NCBI GenBank assembly: GCA_022376465.1
Contig: JACDTU010000001.1
Location: 62,001-126,000 of the forward strand
Reading direction: 5' to 3'
DNA: 64,000 bases
DNA from: Cubamyces lactineus
Taxonomy: Eukaryota; Basidiomycota; Agaricomycetes; Polyporales; Polyporaceae
The notes under the pieces are model-generated. The model made no database searches and was not told the origin of the DNA. It saw nothing but the letters and a program-made list of their open reading frames with translations. Below are positions 11,778 through 23,829 of the stretch, in pieces. The position numbers and the translations under genes are program-made. Every line of letters begins with the position of its first letter. Within the stretch, counting starts at the first letter, position 1.

Positions 11778-12252
11778 CTGTGGTGTTATACGATACAAGG
11801 TTGAGTTTCGGAGCGAAGACGAGTACGAAAGTGCGGCCTCACCTGGGCGATCTGCGGCGGATTCTGTGTCGCGACTTTGTCCGGCTATTCCGCTCTCTGG
11901 TGCCGGTGGACTCGGACTAGCAGCCCCGGGATTTTGTAGTAAAGTGAGGGCGGGCAGTGATATGATTCCCTGGACACTTTACGTGTGCGGTGGTGGTGGT
12001 GGGGTTAGAGGAATGCAGGCGGTGGCCAACCCCTCGACTCAGGCGCGAACCCCACAAACTCGGAATATTGCCCAAGTCCCGCGTCTCCGATTTTCACGGA
12101 GATCGTAAACCCGATTCAATCTTGCAGAGGTGGTCCCGGACAGGAAACCCTGTCCTTCTTCAAAATCAGGCCGCGATTCCTGAGTCGCTCTCGACTCACA
12201 GTCTTGAATCCCTCCTATTGTATCAAGGTCACACTACTCTGAGTTGGAGCAA
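11778..12252. other. BioF-type gene leader and intergenic
   Basis: Contains the inferred 5'UTR intron (donor near 11840, acceptor at 11778) and a short GGT run at 11991-12003. No further gene. Confidence 0.4.
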
Positions 12253-13065
12253 TGCCAAGCAAGAAGAAAGATCCAAACATGACAGGCCAGGTAGGACATC
12301 TCAACACTCGCCAACACTGGCAGTGCGACGACTGCTGATCGGGGTTTGAGTGGCAGAACCAGTACTCAAGGCATGTCTCCCAGACGTAACCGCTGTGTAT
12401 CAATGCAGCATAAGCGCACATGCATTGCTCAAGGGAATGTCGATAAGAAAGCAGGCTGACAGGTCCGTCCTTCAGTCCAGTATTACTGACTACGATTCGT
12501 ACTAACCTATCTCACTCCAAGAAATACAAGTTCATCTGCGGGACCAACAGCGCCTTCTTCAATATTAATCATATCAAACAGTAAGATGACTCGCTCGCAG
12601 GTTCAGTGCATCGATCCACCCTTGTCGACGAATCTACTTATAACAGCACAACCAAAAGCTCCGCAATTGGGTGCGCTTGCGCCGCACGACGATCATGATA
12701 TTGGTTGTCACTACGTACGCTCTACGCTTGTCAGAAGACAGTGAGACCCGCGTACGGTGATGCTTCCTCTACATCAGACTCGGGACGTCGTCCGTATTCC
12801 GATCACGAGGGGGCAGCGGGCAAGTTCTTTCGCGTGGCCCCAATGTGCACAGAGGCTGCACAACGTCCTTCGTGGTAGCTTGGGTCGCTCGAACAGTTGA
12901 AGATCGTGAAAGACGCGGAGGAGCACGGAGGAAAGGGGACCCCCATCGTCGCGATGGTAGAGTGTCCGCCCCTGGCGATACAGATCGTGCCCTTTGGTTA
13001 GATAAGAGGTATGGAGGGCCGGAAGTCTTTCCTGATCAAGTGGACGAAGCAAGGAAACACTGCAT
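12253..13065 (+). pseudogene. Decayed MYND-finger copy
   Basis: Plus-strand relic of the MYND family at 8152-9107. It opens with MPSKKKDPNMTGQ, then a splice-like gap and CDDC followed at once by TGA. Further on HCSREC survives but a small insertion and a stop break QKADWK. The middle of the protein is missing. From about 12783 the C-terminal region is clear: RPYSDHEGAAGKFFRV, LGSLEQLKIVKDAEEHGG, IVAMVECPPLAIQIVPFG and RKSFLI, matching copy 1 in order. This part is interrupted by in-frame TAG codons before LGSLEQ and right after VPFG. Stops, a deletion and broken zinc ligands make it a pseudogene. Confidence 0.72.
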
Positions 13066-13469
13066 GTGAAGCTGCGAATCCTCTATGCAATCCCGTGCTA
13101 GATATGTTCCCTCGTGAGTGACTCGATATGATATGTACTAACGCACAATCCACGATGCTAGAATGGCCATGCACCGCAACGTAGTCACATCAGCGTGACT
13201 GCGGGCAGGCCTTGGCACATCGTGTCTACAACGTGCGGCCTTCTGACTCCCTCTTGGGGCCGCAGCCATGAACCCCGCAATTGCCCGGACTCACCTCCTT
13301 TTTCAAACGCGCGCGACCTTCGCCCTCTTAGCTCCGGGACATGCGAAATACGCCAGCGCAGAACACGTTATAATAGGTATTTGCAACTGCTGGTTGATTT
13401 TGCCTCTCTCACACAGTATATAAGCAGTGGCATTGTCCATCGGCTACCCTGTAACGAACCACCCACACT
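13066..13469. other. Intergenic, F-box gene promoter
   Basis: About 400 bp, with a TATA element near its end (13417-13423). Nothing else seen. Confidence 0.5.
13417..13423 (+). promoter_or_regulatory. TATA box of the F-box gene
   Basis: TATATAA, 47 bp before the ATG at 13470. The context GTATATAAG is a good TATA match. Its position implies a very short leader. Confidence 0.55.
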
Positions 13470-15123
13470 ATGGCTCAACAGTGCGCCTTCTCGAATGTCG
13501 ATGTTCTCAATGACATCTTTCAATGGTTCGACTATGAACTCACTCACGGTCACCCGGTCGTAGACACCGTCAGCTACACAGGCTACGATACTCTTCCTGA
13601 TGCTGAAGCCGAGAGGAGGCAGACCCTCGCGCGCGCGGCGCGTGTATGCAAGGCGTTCCATGAACCTGCCCTGCGCGTTCTATGGCGTCAACTGGGGAGC
13701 CTTCTACCCTTCTTCAGTCTCATCGGGCCGTCCTTTGCAATGGTTCAAGAGCAAGAGAACGTAGAACAGCCGTACGGTCGACGCTCTCGCAACATATATG
13801 TGAGAGGTGTTTGCGTCACGTCATCTGGGACATACTCACATATTAGTGCTGTGCTAGCATCTCCCAGATCAACTATCGGCACATGAACGGGCACGACTAC
13901 GCAAGTACGCTGCATATGTCCGGATACTCTATCTCTGGCGCCCACCTGCTCTCATGCCACACGACCTTACACCAGAGAGCTGGACTTCCATGAAGTTCTT
14001 GTTCGGCGATGAACCCGTTTTCCCGAACCTCCGTAACCTGCAATGGGGGGCTCAACGTCCAGAGACGGAACTCCCGGGAATCTTGCATTTCCTCTCCCCC
14101 ACAGTCGAGAAACTGCTGCTCAGCTGCTGCACAGGTCATCGTCCCTTCGAGGAGCCGGGGATCGTATGGCGGGCTCTCCTACCTAAAGTTGTCGAGGAAA
14201 TTTGCAAGCGGGCAACACGCCTTTCGCATCTCACGGTTTGTCTCGGCCACATGGATGGATCCGAGCTCCTCACGGTGCTCTCGCTCTCACATCCTCCTAC
14301 CCTTCGCGGCCTCAACCTGCATGCGCAGTACGAAACACCTCCAGTTTCTCTCTCAAGCTTCATGAGTTTAGCTCGCATCGAAGATCTTGAACATCTGATA
14401 CTGTACGCCTCTGTCGAGTGCGATTCAACGACTTCCCTTCCTTCCGCTCTGGATATGCCTCGTCTCAGACGCCTTCGCATCCCTATCTACCGCGAGACTT
14501 GTCCTGCATACGGGATCATCACCTCCGCACGTCTCCAGTCACTCTACATCCACCACATGGAGTACTCCAGCATCGCATACCTCCAGCGGACTTGCGCGAC
14601 TTGGGCGCGCTCATTCCCCAACCTGGAGGTCTTAAGCTTCTGGCTGACCCCGTCTGAGCCCCAGGATGGTGCCCCGACGCGCTCTCTCCTGACCGCGGCC
14701 AGCGCGCTGCTTGATCTTCACAACATGCGCACTTTCATTCTACACTCTGTCAGCGTGCCGCTCGTAATTGAAGATGCAGACCTCGCGGCCATGTCAGAGG
14801 CCTGGCCGTCCCTCACCGAGCTATACGTTGGCGGCATGTCGACCCCCAACAATTCTGCTGGATCGATTGCGGGCATGCACGGGCTCCTCTCCCTCGCCAC
14901 CAATTGCCCCAACTTGACGACGCTCAGCGTCACCCGGATCGTGCTTCGTCCCGAAGACGTTTCCGTGTTACCGGAGGAGCCTCTGAACCACCCGTTGAAG
15001 AAGCTCGAGGTGATTCGTGGGGTCGCGGCACACGCGTACTACCTCATGCGTGACAAGCTCTTCCCCCGTCTCAATCTCCGGCGTCTCGAGTCCGGGTGGC
15101 AGGATGGACCTTACTATGCATAA
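13470..15123 (+). CDS. F-box protein with leucine-rich body
   Basis: Probable substrate receptor of an SCF ubiquitin ligase; the target is unknown. Exons 13470-13799 and 13858-15123 sum to 531 codons plus stop. The N-terminal 70 residues fit an F-box: VDVLNDIFQWFDYE, then LARAARVCKAFHEPALRVLWRQL. The body has loose leucine-rich stretches without a strict repeat, such as FPNLRNLQW, PTLRGLNLHAQYE, ARLQSLYIHHMEY, FPNLEVLSFWL, WPSLTELYVGG and CPNLTTLSVTRI, as is usual in the large F-box families of Agaricomycetes. A decayed MYND copy lies just upstream on the same strand. The single intron is phase 0, and the join IY/HLPDQLSAHERARL restores the frame. Confidence 0.86.
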
Positions 15124-15641
15124 CATCGCTCTAGTACTCCGAAACATGATATATACACATATGCAAGTACGTACGCTTCCCGCATAAGCGTACGTGTCGG
15201 AAGCTGAGCTACACAACTTGGTTGTTGCAGAGTCCAGGCTGTCCAGACTGTCGCAACCTCTGCATTGATCCTGTAACGCCAACTACCTAGCAGGACGTTA
15301 TTCGATAGAGTGGCTGCAGCCATACATGAGGGAATATGGACACACCTTGTAGGAACAGAACGTGGTAGGACAGCCCGGCATACCTTGTACGATAGTTTCA
15401 TAGTCGCATCGGTATGAGTAGGTCCACAGGTCAAGTTCCGTTCGCATCGACAACGCCAAGTGATACGTATACACGTTACATAAGTTGGAGGCTGTAATAG
15501 ATAGTGCGTGCAGACGACGAGATGCCCGAGAACGAGTGATAGAGGTGTGCGGCATAAAAGGAGTGGCAGAATACAGACGATAATGATGGGAGCACAGTCA
15601 AGTCTACAGTAGGCTGAGTATAAGTCCAAGTCCAAGACGAG
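15124..15641. other. Intergenic
   Basis: Convergent gap of about 520 bp after the F-box gene. Short frames only. Confidence 0.5.
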
Positions 15642-16843
15642 TTAGAAAGTCACAAAATTGACTGGTGTGTCTCCCACAGGCGTGGGTGGGTAATGTGGAT
15701 CATCCAAGTCCCCATCCTCATGCTGCAGGAACTTGTCGATCACCTCGCGCCAGTCCGACTGCCCGCCGTCGTCCCAGTACTCGTGTGGGGAGTCCTCGAT
15801 GAGCATGGGTGTGAGCATCGGCTCCAGCCCACCACTGTGGATCCACCGGTCGACCTTGTCCCCGTTCCCATACTCCTGAATTACGACGTTCGGGGTCGTC
15901 GGGCTTAAATGCGCTGGACTGGAGAGAGGGAGTGACAGCGGGGCCGGGCGGTGCAATTGACGGGGGTGGAAGGTAGTGGCGGTGAAGGAGGGAGATTGCA
16001 CAGGAGAGGCGGTGAAAGAGAAGAACGATTCTAGGACGTTCCCGTCAGAGTCGCCGGACTCGGATGATGATGATGACGGAGCATCCATCTCGATGACCTT
16101 CAGACGATAGCATTGCGGCGCATGCGATATCGTCTGGTCAGAGAGGATGCCCGATAATGGGTCTTGCTCCATGTCCGCATCACTATACAGATCGGGGCAT
16201 GCCAGTGAGTGAATGATTTCGAAAAGCAGTTGCAAGAGTCGACGCACTATGGCAGAGATGTCTGGGGCGGCGATGTGCGTATTGTGGTAGGTCCCCGTCT
16301 GGACTTCCACACCTCCACAATGGGCGTTCTTCGTTCATATTTCGCGGAGGCCGGGGAAGGTGTGAGAGCGGATCGGGGGCCATGAGGACGACGGGGAGGT
16401 CGATCGGGCGAGTGGAGGCTCGTATTTATCTTGGACAGCATTGTGCGGGGTTGGCAAGCGGAGACGGGAGAGGGATGGTAGCTGGATGCCCTCCTAGCCA
16501 CTGGAGCTTTTAGAGACACGCTTCTCGAGAGGGGCGCCTCCCACGATCTATCGACATCCGTCGATTGAGATGGAAGTGTGATCATAGACGTCCGCCTCCG
16601 GGTGGCGTTTGACATGATGGTCTTGGGGAAAGGAGCGGACGCTTGAGTGGCTGGTGTCGCCGATGGGCACGCTGTGGACAGCCGTGTCGGTGTAGGCAGA
16701 CACGACGTGGACAAGAGGCTCGTCGCGGGAACAGCGCGACCCTTATATGTCGTCAAATTGGCGAGCGAGGGCCTGAGAGACTGAGCAAAGCTGTGCCGGT
16801 GGGAGCTTCTATCTGGGAAGCGGGCGAAGATGGCGACCATTAA
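15642..16843 (-). CDS. Hypothetical low-complexity protein, model unresolved
   Basis: Two overlapping minus-strand frames suggest one spliced gene. The upstream frame, with a possible ATG at 16843 (MVAIFARFPDRSSHRHSF), is rich in Ser, Pro and Arg and runs through KYERRTPIVE. The downstream frame, 16310 to 15642, has a hydrophobic stretch IVRRLLQLLFEIIHSL, then an acidic Ser-rich part (APSSSSSESGDSDGNVLES), a Pro/Ser part and a tail with YWDDGGQSDWREVIDKFLQH. The frames differ, so an intron near 16270-16400 is needed; I could not place it cleanly. No domain is recognised. The open frame at 17011-17481 upstream may or may not belong to it. Confidence 0.35.
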
Positions 16844-17699
16844 GGAGCAATGCGCCGAGAACAAACGCCGGAATGACCGTAGCATGACTGGCAGTGCGAA
16901 CGTGTGACGGTGCCCGAGATTTCCGCAATCGTGCTTCCTGGGCCACTCTGACAGTGCCTTGGATATTGCTTCCGGCTCACCTGTGTGGTAAGATGGTAAA
17001 ATGGTCGCTCTCACTTGTGATGGACCATCAACCCGAGGTCAAAAGACCAGTAGTGAGTTTGATGGCTATGGCGCTCCTGTAAGTAGGAGATGTCGGTAAA
17101 CAGGCGTGCTGGGTGTACTGAGCGTATGTGCAGGGGGCATTGACTCAGATGCATTTCCAGGACGATGCGCAAACCTAACTGATGAGTGACATATGTCAGG
17201 GGCGCATTGTAGGTGGAACAACGCCCATACACTGTGGCTAAGACAGCGACATCGCACGCGGTGTTTCCGAGTATCTGGAGGATGTGCACGTCACGACGAG
17301 TCGAAGGGCGCGCAGAAGACGGAGTCATCGACCTAGACGGAGTACTACACCATGATCGAGACTGGAACGCTTCCGACGACATTTGATGGAATGGTGTTTC
17401 ACTAGCATATGTATGTGAGTGATATGACACATTCACAGACGAATCCGATGAATAGGGTTCTGTAGTTAGGCTGCAGAACATGAGCTTCGTGACCTGAGCA
17501 GTGAGTAATGGAGGACTTGCTTGAATGTGAGAGGTGTTGGGATGTTACAACATTAGGCATTGACAGATGGTTACGGGAAGTACGGTAAAGGATGGTCCGG
17601 TAGAGGATAGTCTGATGTGACGAACGTTGCGATAAGCGTTCACGACTTGAGCTGCGTGTGGCGTGAGCGGTGAGCCCACGCCTGTCTTATGTCGACTGG
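16844..17699. other. Unassigned stretch
   Basis: About 850 bp. The minus-strand frame 17011-17481 is open for 156 codons with no motif I recognise; it could be a 5' exon of the unresolved gene or noise. Confidence 0.35.
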
Positions 17700-18051
17700 T
17701 CATCTTCGAGCAGTCTCGGCTTGCGTCTTGGCTTGAGTCAGGACTCCTTGCTGTTGCTCCGCAAGCACACGTCGCTTGTTGAAGTAATCAATCTGAGCAT
17801 ACAAAACGCTCTAGTCCCTCTTCGTGAACGCGTCGAACAGCGCACTGAGCACTCACCCAGCTCTTTGCACAGTTCTGTTCGTACGTCTTCTTGGTGTCCG
17901 CACATGCAGTCCCCTCATCCCCGGGTTTTACGACGTTGGCAGCATCAAGACATGCGAAGTACGCATCCCGACTGTCCCAGCACCGTTGACGATCCTTCCT
18001 CGAGGTTGCATTAGGCGCATCAGACGAGTTACTGCTGGAGAACCAGCCCAT
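17700..18051 (-). CDS. COA6: Cytochrome c oxidase assembly factor 6 (COA6)
   Basis: Twin-cysteine protein of the mitochondrial intermembrane space that helps copper delivery to the Cox2 CuA site. Exons 18051-17857 and 17792-17700 sum to 95 codons plus stop. The start reads MGWFSSSNSSDAP. Then come the two cysteine pairs: CWDSRDAYFAC (C-x9-C) and CADTKKTYEQNC (C-x10-C), the signature spacing that separates COA6 from COX6B/COX12. The intron falls after SW, and the tail IDYFNKRRVLAEQQ matches the family's WVKYF..RR. It is divergent from the TBC gene, with 297 bp between starts. Confidence 0.94.
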
Positions 18052-18348
18052 AGTCGAAGAGTGCGTGCAGGAGTTGCGGTGGACGTCGGCAAAGGGGAGA
18101 CGAAAGTGCTTCGAACGAGTTTCTGCGGATAACGTAGGGGTTACTCTCTAGCGCCGGAACTGACAGAGGCCGTATTTGGGCATAACTTCCCGTAATTACG
18201 ACATCTAAATCGCTCCGGCTCTCGCGACGATCCTCCAACGACGCCGACAGCTGCACCACAACCGCCTGTTTCGACGACGACCACGACGGCTGCACTGGAC
18301 GATCCTGTCGCTGGACGCGACATTCACTAGCGATACGCCGCCGCCGAC

Positions 18349-21300
18349 ATGGCCTCGAGCTCTGCCCAGACGACACCCGCTCATTCGCATCCACTCTCGC
18401 AGGACGAGGTGCCGTCTCGAGGCCGCCGGTCGCGCGGCAAGCCAAGCGAAGACAGCCCACGGCCTGGGACTGACTATTTTACGCTCAAGGCGAAACTCGA
18501 CACCACCTCAGAGCAACAGACCAGGCACTCGAACGCCAACTGGGATGGAAGCGTTCGTGGGTACGGTAAAGGAAGCCGCAGGTAAGTAAGCCTGTGTGGG
18601 GTTAGCTCGTGAGCTGAACCATGTGGTTGTAGGTCGGGGAAGCCGCCACCACTCATCGTGGTAGAGCACTCCAACGAGGACGTAGGGACGAACGCGAACG
18701 CGGGATACGAACCTCTGGGCGACGCGCTGCCAGAGCACACGATAGGGCCGTTTTCGCCGACCACAGCTTCCAAGATCCTTGCGGCACCCTGGCATGACTT
18801 GTCCAACGATGATATAAGTTCCGCTGTATCGAAGTATGTTGGCGAAGCTACGGACACTGCTGCTTTGGATCATCCATGCTACGCGATCATGCGCGTACTC
18901 TCTTCTGCGGTGCATAGTTTGACGCGGGCGCGGAGGGAATTGGAGGAGAACAGACGCGCCCTGTTAGAGAGGGAATCGGCACGGAAAGAACGCGTCAACC
19001 AACTGCTACGTGAGTTGCAGTCGTCCGACAAGGAGATTGCCAAACGCGTCATTCAGTCCCTCTTCCCAAATGACGATGAAAGTACACACCAAGTCCACCG
19101 GGTCCAAAGGCAGCAGAGTTCAGCGGTACGTATGTTTTGCAGCGCCTACGATTTCTTCTGCTGACGTTCGCTTCGAAGTCATTGGCAGAGTCCCTGACTG
19201 AAGCAATCGCAGATGAAGTCCCTCTGTCTCGTAGCGTTCCGAACGATGACGCTACCCCGGTAGCACCCATGCTAGCGATACCCGCCCGGCCACAATTGTC
19301 TACCACTACAGTAACTGCACAGACACTTCCGGCCTCTCCAATACTAGCAACACGACCACTAGACTCCACAGACCCGAAAGATCCTGTAGAAGACCTTCCT
19401 GTTGAGGATACAGCTAGAGCGGATAAGCCTTCCTTCGGTGACTGGATGGGCACATGGTGGGCTAAAGGCAAGTCGAAAGCAGCCCGACCACCTCCAGGTG
19501 AAGATGTCAGTGGCGGGTCGTCGAAAGAGCCGCCGTCTCTCGCACCACAGGCATCCACAGAGGATGTTTCCCCTCTACCATCCGCTCCTCATACCCCAAC
19601 GAAGCCGACGAAGAGAAAGCAAACTAAGAGCGTTTTTGGCACACTTGGCTTCTCTATACTCAATCCTGGTACCTCCGTGGTAGTGGCAAAGAAGCGTCGA
19701 AACCTATCGGTTACTGATGTTTCTGCATTTGAGCCACTTCCACCAGAACGTCCTGAGACGCTGACCACTCAATCAGCTCACGTATCATCCATGACAAGTC
19801 CCCTCCTTTCCCCGACCACTCTTCCAGCTGATCTGTCTAAAGCGGCTTCACCTTCGAACATCTTTTCTCCCGAGCAAAGCATCAACTTGGTGGACGAGAA
19901 GCCTCCGCAGGGCTCGTCCTTACGCGCCATCGTACAGGCAACCCGTGTCATGACCTCTGATCCCAGCAGCATCCTTGCGGACCAGGGCCGCGAGACGAGC
20001 CCAGTCATCGCCCAGATGGCCTTCGACCTCGTCCGGAATGCCCGAGAGGAGAAGCTCGACTTCCGAGAGCGTGCCAAGGAGAAGAAGGAGAAGAAGGCGC
20101 CCGTCACGGATAAGCCTGACATCAGAGCCTCCCCCGTCGTTGACAACGACGCGACTCCTCTGGCGACGCGTACGTTGAACTCTGCGCACATAGCAAGACG
20201 CGCACCGAAGAGCCGCAAGCCAAGCGTCAATCTTCCTTCCTTTGCTTCCCCTCTCTTTGGCTCGTTCGTGTCTCAACAGCAGAAGAAGCCTCTGAGCGCG
20301 ACGGACGGGCCCCAGTCGGGCGTCTCGGGCGAGGCATCCCAGACCGCCATCTCCTCGGTACCGCCCGTCACGACCGCGAACAAGCCAGGCTCAGTTCCGC
20401 TCGAGTCCATCATTCCCGGCCATGCGAAGCCGCCCACACAGTATCTCTCACGACAATACACGCCTCTCACCGCCCGCGACTTCCATTTCTCGATTGCACT
20501 CCCAGACAATGCCTCTTCGTTTTCAGCGCTCACCGACGACCGCAGCCACGAAGGCTTGACCGACCGCTTCGGTTTCATTTACGACGTGTCCCGCTATGAC
20601 GTCCTACTGTTGCTACGTGCGAAGGAGTGCAAGAACACCGCGCCGGCTTGTCTGACAGGCATCAAGGTCGCGGATCGCCGGGAGGACAACAGTTGGCCTG
20701 AGGACGACGAAGACGGTGTGGACGACTCCATCGAGATCGTGAAGGAACACTGCGACTGTGATGGTGAAGACGGCGCGGACACTCTGAGCGTCAACTCAAC
20801 CAGCACACGCCCGACGGTACGCAGCATGCCTACCGCGGACAGCACGTCAGCGGCGTCGCAGCGTTCGCGCGGCGTATCCCCGGCATCGTTGCGAGCGAGG
20901 AAACGCACGTCCACTCTGCTCAGTGGTGGCACCACTGCGACGACCCGGTCGACGTCCTCCGTGCTCTCGGTCGACTCAGACACGCCTCGCCACGTCTGCG
21001 CGAACACGATCCGGAAGCTGCTGTCGCAGCTGACAGATATCCATGATCAGCGGCAGGCGGCACAGCGCAAGGAGTGGGACCTGTTCCTGAAGAACAGGAA
21101 CAAGGCGGTCGCGAACAAGTCGACATCGATGGGCACCCGTACCGCATCTTCCGGCGGCACCGCAGCACAGCTCTTGGGCCTCGGCACTGCCGATGAGGCG
21201 GAGGAGCTCGTGCACAGCGAGGGCTTGATCGGATTCGCACAGTTCGGGATCTCGTCGAGCAAGGACGAGAAGAGGGAATTCGACCGGCTCGTGCGGAACG

Positions 21301-22266
21301 GCATCCCTCTCGCCTACCGGGCCAAGGCTTGGCTTGAGTGCAGTGGCGCGCTGGACATGCGCGAGCCCGGAGTGTTCGCCGACCTTTTGGCGGAGTGCGA
21401 CATCTCGAGCAGCGTCGTGCGGGAGATCGAGAAGGACGTGTGCAGGACCATGCCTCTGAATATCTTCTTCGGGCGTACGGGCGCTGGAGTCGAGAAGCTG
21501 CGTCGAGTTTTGATGGCATACAGCAAGTAAGTCTACACGCAGCTGTCCAATATTGCGTATGTCCTGACGATTTTTGGAAAGGCGCAACCCTGCTGTGGGA
21601 TATTGTCAGGGCATGAACCTGATCACCTCGACTCTACTGCTGGTGCACGCCGACGAGGAAGAAGCGTTCTGGGTGCTCGCTGCTATCATCGAGCGCCTCC
21701 TCCCCGAAGACTTCTTCTCGCCGTCCCTGCTCAGCTCTCGAGCATGTCCTCTCGTGCTGCTCGACTACGTCCAAGACCTTATGCCGAAGTTGTCCGCACA
21801 TCTTACCGAGCTCGGTGTCGACCTTGGTGCGATCTGCTTCTCCTGGTTCCTCTCGCTCTTCACAGACTGCCTTCCGGTTGAGGTACGTTTATCAACCTGC
21901 CACAATACGCGCAAGTGCTGACAACGAGTGTGTAGACCCTATTCCGTGTGTGGGACATTTTCATGGTGGATGGCGTCGACGTCCTCTTCCGTATCGCGTT
22001 CGCGATCTTACGCACAAACGAGCAAGAGCTCATGCGGTGCACGTCTATACCTGCCGTATATGTCTCCCTCGAGAGCCTCCCGAACCGCATGTGGGAAGCG
22101 GACAAACTCCTCCAGGTAAGTCGTTATTATGGACATCCCTTTTCGCCCTAATTGTTGACTACCGTGCCTATAGACCGAAGCAGAACTTCGTAGCACCCTC
22201 GTACACGCAGACATCGTGAAGCGACGTCAGGCGCACATCGCGCAGCTGCGCGAATGCATGGCATAG
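18349..22266 (+). CDS. TBC-domain Rab GTPase-activating protein
   Basis: Six exons, 18349-18581, 18633-19125, 19179-21526, 21582-21882, 21936-22115 and 22174-22266, sum to 1215 codons plus stop. The N-terminal 900 residues are mostly disordered (Ser/Pro/Thr-rich), with a coiled-coil stretch near residues 185-235 (RARRELEENRRALLERESAR). The TBC domain spans about residues 950-1170: GIPLAYRAKAWLE, then EIEKDVCRTMPLN with the catalytic arginine finger, YCQGMN with the glutamine finger, then FSWFLSLFTDCLPVE and LFRVWDIFMVDG. Both catalytic fingers are present, so GAP activity is expected. The Rab target cannot be told from the sequence. A likely role is membrane traffic. Confidence 0.93.
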
Positions 22267-22816
22267 ACTAACACTACTGGACACTAATGCAGATGTAGAT
22301 AGATAGCGGGGTGTAGGTTACGCTCGTTGTGGGACTCTTTCGCGCTGTGGATGGATGTGCTGTACGAGTGTATTCTAGTATACATACCTTAGTACAAGAA
22401 CTGTGGTTAATGGCGACTCGTTTTCGAGTGCACACGAGGCTGAACAGCATGCGTCATGCCTAGACCTACGTGTATATATGTAATAACATCAATGAGGCCC
22501 ATCGTTGAGGCAAGGGGACCTTGATTGAACCCGTGATTACATGATCATATCGTATAAGGCCTAAAGTGCTCATCGAGTAAGTACTGGTAACGGGTGATCT
22601 CAACTTCATAGCTTGGGGACGTACACTATGCATACTGGTGAGTACCGCGAACAGCTGGTCAGTAATCCCTAGACGTAACATCGAGATACTTGAATGTAGC
22701 ATCGCAGAGGTTGAGCTACATAATGTTCCTAGCCAAGACTCGGGCCCATGTTCTACATTCAACTCTAACGAATCGCAGACGGACATGAGAGTGGCCCCAT
22801 ATTTCGATGTCTAGGC
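22267..22816. other. Intergenic
   Basis: Convergent gap of 550 bp between the TBC gene and MYND copy 2. Nothing seen. Confidence 0.5.
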
Positions 22817-23829
22817 TCAATGTGCATGTTGATGCATCATACGCGGCTTCCTACCATGCTCCACATGATGGATCAAAAACTCCTTCCAATCCTCCTGCAC
22901 CGTATTCCCCAGGTCCCTCAGTGACCCAAACGGCACCGTCTGCACGCCCAGGGGCGGGCACTCCACCATCGCCGCCGCCTCCCCTCCCCTCCCATTCCTC
23001 TCCGCCTCGTCCTGGAGCTCGCGGAGCTGCACCAAAGACCACGGCCACGGCAACGGGCGGCGCATCCCGTCCTCCCAGCTGACGACCTCTGCGTCGAGCA
23101 CGCGGAAGAACTTGGCGGGCGCGCCGTGGTGCTCTGCCTGCGGGCGCGCCTCGAGGCGGATGTAGAGGACGAACGCGCGGGCGCGCGCGAGGGACTCGGG
23201 GAGCCGGAGCGCGTGCACGGTCGCGGTCATGAGGGTGAGGGTGTGCCAGCGGACCCACTTTTCAAGCCGCTGGTCGAGCTCGCGCAGGGAGAGGCCGTCG
23301 ACGAGCGCGAGGCGCTCGCGCTGGCCCTTGGGCGTGTTCTCGCGCTCGCGGAGGAGGGTCTCGAGGAGGTTGTTGGTCATGCACACGCCTTTGTGACTCT
23401 GGACACAGATTCAGAACGGCAGCAGGAGAGTTTGGCGTGAGAGGAGCACGTGAGTCGAGGACGCGGTCATGGTTGCAATGATGGTCTGTCGCACTTGGCT
23501 ACTTACCTTCCAGTCCGCCTTCTGGCATTCTCTAGAGCAGTAAGTCTGGGCCTAGAGGCGCGTGCACGCATGACAATGGTGAGCTAGTCGGCTTCGTGAT
23601 ATACTCGCAGAGCTAGAGATGCGCACCTTGCATCGGGAGCAGAAGAACAGCTTCTTCTCCGTCGATGTCGCATAGCAGTGATTGCACTGGGCGCGTATAC
23701 TCGTTCAGTCACCATATTATTGACACTGACTGGCAGGCTCAGGCCGGATCCGTGGCTGCCTTAAGGGAAGACAGTCGATCGAATCCGAGTTACCTTTCGG
23801 GTGTAATGTTTGCAAGGCTTCTCGGACAT
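22817..23829 (-). CDS. MYND-type zinc-finger protein, copy 2
   Basis: Exons 23829-23794, 23686-23627, 23545-23507 and 23398-22817 sum to 238 codons plus stop. Exon 1 encodes MSEKPCKHYTRK. The finger reads CNHCYA, FFCSRCK, TYCSRECQKADWK and SHKGVC, so all C6HC ligands are kept. The C-terminal 190 residues follow copy 1 closely (LALVDGLSLRELDQRLEKWV, LMTATVHALRLPESLA, AKFFRVLDAEVVSW, MVECPPLGVQTVPFGS, WKEFLI). Exon 2 is 20 codons in this copy, in copy 1 and in the 27.8-kb fragment, so these copies share an intron pattern and arose by DNA-level duplication, not retrotransposition. Function unknown beyond probable peptide binding. Confidence 0.89.

Noticed and set aside
20920..21587. Two minus-strand frames of about 200 codons
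   Set aside because: They lie antisense to the TBC gene exons and are Arg-rich shadows.
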